This document shows positions 43,660 through 55,221 of a stretch of 64,000 bases of DNA, piece after piece; the stretch's first letter is position 1, and the number at the start of each line of letters is the position of its first letter. Below the pieces are notes generated by a model, which saw nothing but the letters and a program-made list of their open reading frames with translations, was not told the DNA's origin and did no database searches. The stretch is taken from NCBI GenBank assembly GCA_050953405.1, contig JBMNMP010000003.1, positions 1-64,000 on the forward strand, in the 5' to 3' direction. A program made the position numbers and the translations under genes. Origin of the DNA: RUG100 sp050953405. Lineage in GTDB: Bacteria > Bacillota > Clostridia > Peptostreptococcales > Anaerovoracaceae.

Positions 43660-43805
43660 AATCAACCTGAGACAGCGGGTGCGAAAGCTTAATTTCCCGC
43701 CGAGGTACAATATAAAAGATATTGTCCTCGTGTGTCTATGCCACGAGGACTTTTTATGGAGTACCTGATACGACAGGGGAGAGGTTCCCTGTCAGAAAGG
43801 AGAAG
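43660..43805 (+). ncRNA. Ribosomal protein L10 leader with internal attenuator
   Basis: The rplA-rplJ gap holds CCTGAGACAGCGGG and TTTCCCGCCGAGGTACAA, characteristic pieces of the Firmicute L10 leader, bound by L10(L12)4. A perfect terminator hairpin follows at 43724-43755, and then a further hairpin (43772-43793) just before the rplJ ribosome-binding site. Excess L10 would favour termination. Confidence 0.8.
43724..43755 (+). terminator. Attenuator terminator in the L10 leader
   Basis: GTCCTCGTG (43724-43732) pairs with CACGAGGAC (43742-43750), followed by TTTTT. Confidence 0.85.
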
Positions 43806-43814
43806 AACTAAAGC

Positions 43815-44417
43815 ATGGCAGAAGTAAGAGCAGCTTATGAGGCCAAACAGGCCGTTATCGACGAGATAAAATCAAAGCTGGAAGGTGCTCAGTCAGCAGT
43901 CATTATCGACTACCTCGGTACTACTGTTGAAGAAGCTAATCAGATGAGAAAGATGCTTCGCGATGAGGAAATAGACTACACAGTCTACAAGAACACCCTC
44001 ATGAAGAGAGCGCTGGAAGGAACTGACTATGAAGAACTGACACAGGTCCTCGAAGGACCTAGTGCGATAGCCATCAGCAAGACGGACGCAACAGCTCCGG
44101 CAAGAATACTGCAGAAGGCTATCAAGCAGATGAATAAAATGGCATTCAAGGGTGGTGTCGTAGAGGGCAACTACTATGACGCAGATGGACTGACAGAGCT
44201 GGCGAAGATCCCGTCAAGAGAGGAACTGATCGCCAAGTTCATGGGCAGCATCCAGTCACCGATCGGAAAGGCTGTAAGAACATTTGCAGCTATCCGCGAC
44301 GCAAAAGCTGAGGGAGCAGATGCTCCGGCAGCAGAAGCGGCTCCAGCGGAAGAAAAGCCTGCAGAAGATGCAGCACCGGCGGAGGAAAAACCTGCAGAAG
44401 AGAAAACTGAGGAATAA
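43815..44417 (+). CDS. rplJ: Ribosomal protein uL10
   Basis: A 200-aa stalk base protein that carries L7/L12 dimers on its C-terminal helix. The core (1-165) has the usual IIDYLGTTVEEANQMRK and YKNTLMKRALEG. After the stalk helix there is an extra 33-residue Ala/Pro/Glu-rich tail from about 168, absent in E. coli and Bacillus. GAAAGGAG lies 11 bp before the ATG. Confidence 0.97.
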   Translation: MAEVRAAYEAKQAVIDEIKSKLEGAQSAVIIDYLGTTVEEANQMRKMLRDEEIDYTVYKNTLMKRALEGTDYEELTQVLEGPSAIAISKTDATAPARILQKAIKQMNKMAFKGGVVEGNYYDADGLTELAKIPSREELIAKFMGSIQSPIGKAVRTFAAIRDAKAEGADAPAAEAAPAEEKPAEDAAPAEEKPAEEKTEE

Positions 44418-44450
44418 TCGATAGGAAAATCGAAGATAAGGAGAAATAAA

Positions 44451-44816
44451 ATGAACAAAGATCAGATCATAGAAGCAATCGAAAACATGACCGTACTGGA
44501 GCTCAACGAGCTGGTTGAAGCTTGCGAAGAGAAGTTTGGTGTCAGCGCTGCTGCTCCTGTAGCTGTAGCTGCTGCCGGCGGCGATGGAGCTGCTGAAGAG
44601 GAACAGTCATCATTCACAGTTGTACTGTCTGCAATCGGCGACCAGAAGATCAAGGTAATCAAGGCTATCAGAACTATCACAGGTCTGGGACTGAAGGAAG
44701 CAAAGGCCCTGGTAGACGAAGCTCCGTCCAACGTAAAGGAAGACGTAGACAAGGAAGAAGCAGAATCACTGAAGGCTCAGCTGGAAGAAGTTGGAGCTAC
44801 AGTAGAACTGAAATAA
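44451..44816 (+). CDS. rplL: Ribosomal protein bL12 (L7/L12)
   Basis: A 121-aa flexible stalk protein that recruits translational GTPases. The N-terminal dimerisation domain (1-30), an Ala/Gly hinge (about 34-50) and the C-terminal domain with KIKVIKAIRTITGLGLKEAK (about 64-83) are canonical. AAGGAG precedes the ATG. A terminator follows, so rpoBC are not simply co-transcribed. Confidence 0.98.
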   Translation: MNKDQIIEAIENMTVLELNELVEACEEKFGVSAAAPVAVAAAGGDGAAEEEQSSFTVVLSAIGDQKIKVIKAIRTITGLGLKEAKALVDEAPSNVKEDVDKEEAESLKAQLEEVGATVELK

Positions 44817-44840
44817 GAGTTTCCAATTGTGAAGATTCAG

Positions 44841-44879
44841 TGACCGATGTGTGTAAAACGCATCGGTCATTTGATTTTT
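44841..44879 (+). terminator. Terminator after rplL
   Basis: TGACCGATG (44841-44849) pairs with CATCGGTCA (44861-44869), followed by a T-rich TTTGATTTTT. Confidence 0.8.
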
Positions 44880-44900
44880 GCTGTCCTCTTGTTATATAAT
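44871..44900 (+). promoter_or_regulatory. Promoter of the second NlpC/P60 gene
   Basis: TTGATT (44871-44876) and TATAAT (44895-44900) are 18 bp apart. The -35 lies in the T-tract of the rplL terminator. Confidence 0.65.
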
Positions 44901-44920
44901 ACATGCTGAGGTGGTGGCGA

Positions 44921-46297
44921 ATGAAAAAGAATTTATCTATCGGTATTCTTCTGATACTGGCCATGATATTTACGCTGATGCCGATGGGGGCAGCAGCAGC
45001 GACAAAGACGCCGGCGCCGTCTTCTATCAGCCGGTATGTCAGCAATGGCCACCTGGCCTTCAAATGGTCTCCGGTCGCGGGGGCGGACAAATACAAACTC
45101 ACAGTTAAAAATCTGACAGAGGGAACCAGCAGGAACTACACGACGACAGGAACAAAGTATGTGCTCGATGACACATCGGTGCTTACTCATGCCTGTCTCT
45201 TCACTGCGCAGGTAAACGCGCAGGATACCACGGCCGGTCTGGGTGCCAGCTCCGCAGTGATGCTGGAAAATGCCGTGAGGTTCGTGGATCCTTCAGAAAT
45301 ATACATTTCAAACAGCAGGCTTACAGTGAACCGCGGCCATGTGCGCACGCTGCGGATCACTTATGATACCGGTGTGCTGGACACCTGCTCCTACAGCGAG
45401 AAGGTGCTCGGGTCATGGGCGTCGTCAGACAGGAAGGTGGCCACGGTCTCCGGGAGCGGAAAAGTGAAGGCGATAGCGCCGGGCAGCGCTGTGATCACTT
45501 TCAAATCGATAGACGGACAGCAGCAGGCATGCCGGATAACGGTGCCCCGGTGCGATACTGCCGCCGGCAGCGTATACATCAGCAGCGGCCAGAAGACAAC
45601 GTGGCATCAGGTGCTGGGCACACTGAGCCAGAGAGCGGGCGCCCAGAATCGTCTCAATGGAACAGTGGTCTCTGATGATGACATGAAGAAGATCGAGATA
45701 TATCTCTACGACCATACCGGACGCAGGGTGGAAAAGTATACTAAATGGACCGGGGCCAGGTCGTACGATCTCACCAAAATATCGAAAAATGTGGATTTCA
45801 AGGATGTCCCCAGGGGACAGGGGAGAGTCAAGATCAGGGTCACCAACAGCAGGGGCACGGCCAAGGTGTATGATCAGAGATTCATGGTGACCGGAAAGCC
45901 GTCTTACAGCAGGCGCGGCCGGAAGATCGTGGAAATGGCACTGACCAGACAGGGGGATCCGTACAGCCAGTGGCTGAGGGGGATCAGCAACTATACGGAC
46001 TGCAGTTACCTGACACTCTGGTCATGCAAGCAGGCGGCCAATGTAGATCTGCCGGCGACTGCGGCCAGCCAGTACAAGTACATAGTTGAAAAGGGCGGCG
46101 GGGTGACCGCGTCACAGCGCCGGCCGGGGGATCTGGTATTCTGGGGAGGAAAGAACAACGCCAGATACAAGGGAATATGGCACACGGCGGTTTACATGGG
46201 AAACAACATGATCTGCCATGCCAACGGAACGCTGACGACCGTTTCCACAATACAGCCGGACAGCAGATATCCGGTATATTATGGACGACCGTACTAG
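44921..46297 (+). CDS. Secreted NlpC/P60-like wall hydrolase with Ig-like repeats
   Basis: A 458-aa exported protein between rplL and rpoB. ATG 44921 follows GAGGTGG. Residues 1-27 are a signal peptide (KKNLSIGILLILAMIF core, AAA cleavage region). Then comes a fibronectin-III-like domain (about 35-110), a bacterial Ig-like BIG2 domain (about 120-205, KVATVSGSGKVKAIAPG), a beta-rich segment, and a C-terminal NlpC/P60-type domain with Cys361 in TDCSY, His421 in WHTAVYMG and His433 in CHANG. The cysteine motif is DCSY rather than DCSG. It probably cleaves peptidoglycan stems. Confidence 0.85.
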   Translation: MKKNLSIGILLILAMIFTLMPMGAAAATKTPAPSSISRYVSNGHLAFKWSPVAGADKYKLTVKNLTEGTSRNYTTTGTKYVLDDTSVLTHACLFTAQVNAQDTTAGLGASSAVMLENAVRFVDPSEIYISNSRLTVNRGHVRTLRITYDTGVLDTCSYSEKVLGSWASSDRKVATVSGSGKVKAIAPGSAVITFKSIDGQQQACRITVPRCDTAAGSVYISSGQKTTWHQVLGTLSQRAGAQNRLNGTVVSDDDMKKIEIYLYDHTGRRVEKYTKWTGARSYDLTKISKNVDFKDVPRGQGRVKIRVTNSRGTAKVYDQRFMVTGKPSYSRRGRKIVEMALTRQGDPYSQWLRGISNYTDCSYLTLWSCKQAANVDLPATAASQYKYIVEKGGGVTASQRRPGDLVFWGGKNNARYKGIWHTAVYMGNNMICHANGTLTTVSTIQPDSRYPVYYGRPY

Positions 46298-46332
46298 AAT
46301 GGAGAACGTTGTAACAATAGTAAGCGATAACA

Positions 46333-46366
46333 AAACATGCCGGCCACAACGGGCGGCAATGTTTTT
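46333..46366 (+). terminator. Probable terminator between the NlpC/P60 gene and rpoB
   Basis: AAACATGCCG (about 46333-46342) pairs with CGGCAATGTTT (from 46354) with a one-base bulge, followed by T residues. Confidence 0.6.
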
Positions 46367-46387
46367 GCAAAAATTTACAAAAACTTA

Positions 46388-46416
46388 TTGCGCGATTGAC
46401 GGTACTGTTGTATAAT
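46388..46416 (+). promoter_or_regulatory. rpoB promoter
   Basis: TTGCGC (46388-46393) and TATAAT (46411-46416) are 17 bp apart, 50 bp before rpoB. A closer TTGACG at 46396 has a spacer that is too short. Confidence 0.6.
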
Positions 46417-46465
46417 ATTAGGCTGCCGTGCAATGTGATTGTAGATAATATAAGGAGTGATGATT

Positions 46466-50275
<3,810 letters not shown>

Positions 50276-50285
50276 GAGGTAAGCT

Positions 50286-53200
50286 ATGCAGGGTCAGAGA
50301 CCGAAAGATAATAGTTATGAGTTGAACAATTTTGAATCGTTGAAGATCGGCTTGGCTTCCACAGAGAAGATACTCAGCTGGTCACACGGTGAAGTTCAGG
50401 AACCGGAGACGATCAATTACAGGACTCTCAAACCGGAACCAAAGGGACTGTTCTGTGAAGCCATCTTCGGACCGCAGAAGGACTACGAGTGCCACTGCGG
50501 AAAATACAAGAGGATCAGATTCAAGGGTATCGTCTGCGACAAGTGCGGTGTAGAGGTCACCAAGTCCAAGGTCAGAAGGGAAAGAATGGGCCACATCAAA
50601 CTGGCGGCCCCGGTTTCCCATATCTGGTACTTCAAGGGCATCCCCTCAAGAATGGGACTCTGCCTCGACATGACGCCGAGGAACCTCGAGAGGATACTGT
50701 ACTTTGCCGTTTATGTCGTCCTCGATCCGGGAGACAGCGGTTATGTGTACAAGGAGATCATCACCGAGCAGCAGTACAGAGATGCCAAGGATGAATACGG
50801 CGACGGATTCCGCGCCGGCATCGGTGCCGAGGCAGTGAGAGAGCTGCTGGCGGCTATCGACCTCGACGAACTCTCAAAAGAGCTGCGCGAGCAGATGAAA
50901 AATGCCAGCGGCCAGAAGAAAGTCAAGATCGTCAGAAGGCTGGAGGTCATCGAGGCCATGAGGATCTCGGGCAACAGACCTGAGTGGATGGTACTCGAAG
51001 TGATCCCGGTGATCCCGCCGGACCTGAGACCGATGGTACAGCTGGACGGCGGCAGATTTGCCACATCCGACCTCAACGATCTCTACAGAAGAGTTATCAA
51101 CAGGAACAAGAGGCTGAACAGACTGCTCGACCTCGGAGCTCCTGATATCATTGTAAGAAATGAAAAGAGAATGCTGCAGGAAGCTGTAGACGCCCTGATA
51201 GACAACGGCAGAAGAGGAAGAGCCGTCACCGGTCCCGGATCGAGACCGCTCAAATCCCTCTCCGATATGCTGAAGGGAAAGCAGGGAAGATTCAGACAGA
51301 ACCTGCTGGGAAAACGTGTCGACTACTCGGGACGTTCCGTAATCGTAGTCGGACCGGAGCTGAGGTTCTGGCAGTGCGGACTGCCAAAGAAAATGGCCCT
51401 GGAGCTGTTCAAGCCCTTCATCATGAAGAAGCTGGTAGAGCAGGGACAGGCTCACAATATAAAGAGCGCCAAGAGAATGGTAGAGAAGGTGCGCACGGAA
51501 GTCTGGGACGTTCTGGAAGACATCATCCAGGATCATCCGGTAATGCTGAACCGTGCACCGACACTGCACAGGCTGGGCATCCAGGCTTTCGAGCCGGTGC
51601 TCGTAGAGGGCAAGGCTATCAAGCTGCACCCGCTGGCCTGCACCGCATTCAATGCGGACTTCGACGGCGACCAGATGGCGGTACACGTACCGCTTTCCGT
51701 GGAAGCTCAGGCAGAGGCGAGATTCCTCATGCTGTCGGTAAACAACATACTGGCACCGAAGGATGGCTCCCCGATCACTACTCCGACACAGGATATGATC
51801 CTCGGCAGCTACTACCTGACGCATCCGGGAACAAAAGAAAGAAACACCGAGCAGGAAAAGGGAGACGGAAAAGTCTTCACTGACATGGACGAAATGCTGA
51901 TGGCTTATCAGAACCACGTCGTCGGCCTGCACGCCAAGGTAAGGGTCAGAAGATACCTCAACAAAGAGGACAAGCGGGGACGCCTCGTGGAATCCACTGT
52001 AGGAAGGTTCATCTTCAACCAGAATATACCTCAGGACCTGGGATTCGTGGACAGGGAGGAAGATCCGTATTCACTGGAGATCGACTTCCTCTGCGACAAG
52101 AAGGGACTGGGACAGATAATAGACAAGTGCTACAAGGCACATGGAAATACAGCGACAGCGCTGATGCTGGACGGGATCAAGGACATGGGATTCCACTACT
52201 CCACCAAGGCGGCCATCACCATCAGTATTTCAGACATGAAGATACCGGAAGAAAAGGGTGAGATCCTGGCCAGGGCGGAGAACCTGGTAAACCAGTGTGA
52301 GGATTTCTACAACCAGGGGCTGTACTCCGAACAGGAGCGCTACGACAAGGTATGCAGCATCTGGGCGGATACAACTGAAGAAGTAGCCGATGCTCTGATG
52401 GACAGCCTCGATGAAATGAACAACCTCTACATCATGGCGAACTCAGGAGCTCGAGGCAGTAAAAAGCAGATCTCCCAGATCGGAGGAATGCGTGGACTGA
52501 TGGCCAACGCCACCGGAAAGACTGTAGAGATCCCGATCAAGGCGAACTTCCGTGAAGGACTGTCCGTACTGGATTACTTCGTATCCACGAACGGCGCCAG
52601 AAAGGGACTTGCGGATACAGCGCTGAGAACAGCGGACTCCGGATATCTGACAAGACGTCTGGTAGATGTTTCGCACAATGTCATCGTCAAGGAATCCGAT
52701 TGCGGTACCGATGAGGGCATCGAGGTCAGAGCCTTTGCCGACGGCAAGGAAGTGATCGAACCGCTGCACGAGAGGATCGCCGGCAGGATATCGCTGCTGG
52801 ACATCAAGGATCCGGAGACCGGAGACATCCTTGTCCATGCGGATGAAGAGATCACAGACCAGAAGGCCAAGATGATCGATGACATGGGCATCGAGTCGGT
52901 AGCCATCAGATCGGTAATGACCTGCCACAGCAGGACCGGCGTATGCGCCAAGTGCTACGGCAGGAACCTGGCGACAGGTGAGATCGTAAACATCGGAGAA
53001 GCAGTCGGCATCACCGCGGCACAGTCCATCGGTGAACCGGGTACACAGCTTACCATGAGAACCTTCCATACCGGCGGCGTAGCCGGCGGGGACATCACCC
53101 AGGGTCTTCCGAGGGTCGAGGAACTGTTCGAGGCCAGAAAGCCGAAAGGTATTGCCGAGATCTGCGAAGCTGACGGCATAGTGGATTCGATCACCACCAA

Positions 53201-54047
53201 GGACAAGAAGACAGAGGTCGTTGTCCGCGGCAAGGACGAGTCCCACACATATTCCGTACCTTACGGCGCACGGTTGAACGTGGAAGAAGGAGAATTCGTG
53301 GAAGCCGGCGGCAACATCACACGTGGTCCGCTGGATCCGCATGACATACACAGGCTGAAGGGCGTCGAGGGCGTATACCAGTATCTGCTCAAGGAAGTGC
53401 AGAGGGTGTACAAGCTGCAGGGCGTTGATATCAACGACAAGCACATTGAGGTCATCGTCAGCCAGATGCTGGGCAAGTACAAGATAGAGGATTCCGGAGA
53501 CACAGATCTGCTCCCGGGCGGACTCTACAGCAACTATGAGATCCGCGACGAGAACGAGCGCGTGGAAGCCGAAGGCGGACAGCCGGCTGAATGCAAGAGA
53601 CAGCTGCTGGGAATCACCAAGGCTTCACTGGCGACGAGTTCCTTCCTCTCGGCGGCTTCATTCCAGGAGACCACAAGGGTACTCACCGATGCGGCCATCA
53701 AGGGCAAGAACGATACTCTGCAGGGTCTGAAGGAAAACGTCATCATAGGCAAGCTGATACCTGCGGGAACCGGCATGAAGAGATACAAGAACATCGAAGT
53801 CGACTACGGCCCGAACACCGAGTACGTAGAGACATATGCTCAGCGCATGGCTGAGGAGGAAAATGAATTCCAGATGTTCCCCGATGAGAATGAATTCATC
53901 CCCGGCAGCGAATCGATGCCGAGTGAGGAACCCGATGAAGAGGAGACGCCAGCGGTCGACGATGACAACGCGCCTGATGATCAGGCCGAAGAAACGGTGA
54001 CCGGAGAGGATCCGGAGACGGAACCGGAGGATGATCCGGAAGCATAA
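50286..54047 (+). CDS. rpoC: RNA polymerase beta' subunit
   Basis: A 1253-aa catalytic subunit. The N-terminal zinc ribbon (CHC and CDKC around 68-88), the active-site NADFDGDQMAVH (about 455-466) and the second zinc site (CGTDEG, then CHSRTGVCAKC about 880-890) are present. The final 60 or so residues form an acidic, Pro-rich tail. AGGAGG precedes the ATG. It ends just before the promoter of the str operon. Confidence 0.98.
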   Translation: MQGQRPKDNSYELNNFESLKIGLASTEKILSWSHGEVQEPETINYRTLKPEPKGLFCEAIFGPQKDYECHCGKYKRIRFKGIVCDKCGVEVTKSKVRRERMGHIKLAAPVSHIWYFKGIPSRMGLCLDMTPRNLERILYFAVYVVLDPGDSGYVYKEIITEQQYRDAKDEYGDGFRAGIGAEAVRELLAAIDLDELSKELREQMKNASGQKKVKIVRRLEVIEAMRISGNRPEWMVLEVIPVIPPDLRPMVQLDGGRFATSDLNDLYRRVINRNKRLNRLLDLGAPDIIVRNEKRMLQEAVDALIDNGRRGRAVTGPGSRPLKSLSDMLKGKQGRFRQNLLGKRVDYSGRSVIVVGPELRFWQCGLPKKMALELFKPFIMKKLVEQGQAHNIKSAKRMVEKVRTEVWDVLEDIIQDHPVMLNRAPTLHRLGIQAFEPVLVEGKAIKLHPLACTAFNADFDGDQMAVHVPLSVEAQAEARFLMLSVNNILAPKDGSPITTPTQDMILGSYYLTHPGTKERNTEQEKGDGKVFTDMDEMLMAYQNHVVGLHAKVRVRRYLNKEDKRGRLVESTVGRFIFNQNIPQDLGFVDREEDPYSLEIDFLCDKKGLGQIIDKCYKAHGNTATALMLDGIKDMGFHYSTKAAITISISDMKIPEEKGEILARAENLVNQCEDFYNQGLYSEQERYDKVCSIWADTTEEVADALMDSLDEMNNLYIMANSGARGSKKQISQIGGMRGLMANATGKTVEIPIKANFREGLSVLDYFVSTNGARKGLADTALRTADSGYLTRRLVDVSHNVIVKESDCGTDEGIEVRAFADGKEVIEPLHERIAGRISLLDIKDPETGDILVHADEEITDQKAKMIDDMGIESVAIRSVMTCHSRTGVCAKCYGRNLATGEIVNIGEAVGITAAQSIGEPGTQLTMRTFHTGGVAGGDITQGLPRVEELFEARKPKGIAEICEADGIVDSITTKDKKTEVVVRGKDESHTYSVPYGARLNVEEGEFVEAGGNITRGPLDPHDIHRLKGVEGVYQYLLKEVQRVYKLQGVDINDKHIEVIVSQMLGKYKIEDSGDTDLLPGGLYSNYEIRDENERVEAEGGQPAECKRQLLGITKASLATSSFLSAASFQETTRVLTDAAIKGKNDTLQGLKENVIIGKLIPAGTGMKRYKNIEVDYGPNTEYVETYAQRMAEEENEFQMFPDENEFIPGSESMPSEEPDEEETPAVDDDNAPDDQAEETVTGEDPETEPEDDPEA

Positions 54048-54052
54048 ACAGA

Positions 54053-54082
54053 TTGACAAACCGATCTGATATGTGATAGACT
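54053..54082 (+). promoter_or_regulatory. Promoter of rpsL-rpsG-fusA-tuf
   Basis: TTGACA (54053-54058) and TAGACT (54077-54082) are 18 bp apart, directly after the rpoC stop. Confidence 0.6.
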
Positions 54083-54096
54083 AAATCTCGCGTTTG

Positions 54097-54128
54097 AGCT
54101 AAATTGATGCTTCGGCATCAATTTAGCT
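54097..54128 (+). promoter_or_regulatory. 14-bp UUCG hairpin in the rpsL leader
   Basis: AGCTAAATTGATGC (54097-54110), TTCG, GCATCAATTTAGCT (54115-54128) is a perfect inverted repeat with no T-run on either side. It should fold at the 5' end of the str mRNA and may act in mRNA stability or processing. Confidence 0.65.
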
Positions 54129-54176
54129 TGAGTATATAAAGAATTACTTGTCAAGGGCAAGAGAAAGGAGAAAAGG

Positions 54177-54593
54177 ATGCCTACTATAAATCAATTAGTA
54201 CGTAAAGGCAGGGAGACAAGCGTCAAAAAGTCTACAGCACCGGCTCTCGGAAAGAGCATGAACTCGATCAGAAGAGTCGCTACTAATGTGAATTCACCTC
54301 AGAAGAGAGGCGTATGCACTTCGGTAAAGACTGTAACACCTAAGAAACCTAACTCAGCTTTGAGAAAGGTTGCCAGAGTACGTTTGACGAATGGAATCGA
54401 AGTTACGGCTTATATTCCGGGTATTGGACACAATCTTCAGGAGCACAGCGTTGTTCTGATCAGAGGCGGCAGAGTAAAGGACCTGCCTGGTGTCAGATAT
54501 CACATCGTCAGAGGAACACTGGATACAGCGGGTGTAGCAGACAGAGCGCAGTCCAGATCCAAGTACGGAGCGAAAAGACCGAAGAAAAAATAA
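54177..54593 (+). CDS. rpsL: Ribosomal protein uS12
   Basis: A 138-aa decoding-centre protein. PTINQLVRKGR at the start, TPKKPNSALRKVARV near 47-61 and RGGRVKDLPGVRYH near 100-113 are canonical, and the lysines tied to streptomycin resistance are wild type. AAAGGAG precedes the ATG. First gene of the str operon. Confidence 0.98.
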   Translation: MPTINQLVRKGRETSVKKSTAPALGKSMNSIRRVATNVNSPQKRGVCTSVKTVTPKKPNSALRKVARVRLTNGIEVTAYIPGIGHNLQEHSVVLIRGGRVKDLPGVRYHIVRGTLDTAGVADRAQSRSKYGAKRPKKK

Positions 54594-54717
54594 GTAGAGA
54601 TCGGAAAACTAAGTGCCCTTGATATAAATGATATATCTAAGGCCCACGGGTCCGAAACAATTTTTGACGGTTCGGAGTCGAGTACCGATGTCATAATATG
54701 GCAAGGAGGGAAGAGAC

Positions 54718-55188
54718 GTGCCAAGAAAAGGAAACGTACCAAAGCGTGAAGTGCTCCCTGATCCAGTTTATGGAAGTGTCGTTGTAGCAAAGCTGATCAA
54801 CAGCATTATGCTGGACGGCAAAAAGGGAACTGCGCAGGCTATCGTTTATGATGCTTTCAAGCAGATCAACGATGAGACCGGCGAGGAACCGCTTGAGGTA
54901 TTTGAAAAAGCAATGAACAACATCATGCCTGTGCTTGAAGTTAAAGCAAGGCGTGTAGGTGGTGCAAACTACCAGGTTCCAGTAGAGGTCAGACCGGAAA
55001 GAAGACAGACACTGGCTCTGAGATGGCTGACTAACTTTACAAGAGCAAGAGGCGAAAAGAAAATGTCTGAAAAGCTCGCGAAGGAACTGATCGATGCATC
55101 GAACAACACCGGAGCATCAGTTAAAAGAAAAGAAGATACCCACAGAATGGCGGAGGCCAACAAGGCATTTGCTCATTACAGGTGGTAG
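54718..55188 (+). CDS. rpsG: Ribosomal protein uS7
   Basis: A 156-aa 30S assembly protein. It starts with GTG at 54718 behind AAGGAGGG. PRKGNVPKREVLPDPVYGS, the KARRVGGANYQVPVEV beta-ribbon and the C-terminal HRMAEANKAFAHYRW are standard. The 124-bp gap after rpsL includes TCCGAA/TTCGGA complementary arms (about 54650-54678), a possible regulatory fold. Confidence 0.98.
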   Translation: MPRKGNVPKREVLPDPVYGSVVVAKLINSIMLDGKKGTAQAIVYDAFKQINDETGEEPLEVFEKAMNNIMPVLEVKARRVGGANYQVPVEVRPERRQTLALRWLTNFTRARGEKKMSEKLAKELIDASNNTGASVKRKEDTHRMAEANKAFAHYRW

Positions 55189-55221
55189 GATTATTAAAAT
55201 GTGGAAAGGAGGTATATCTGG

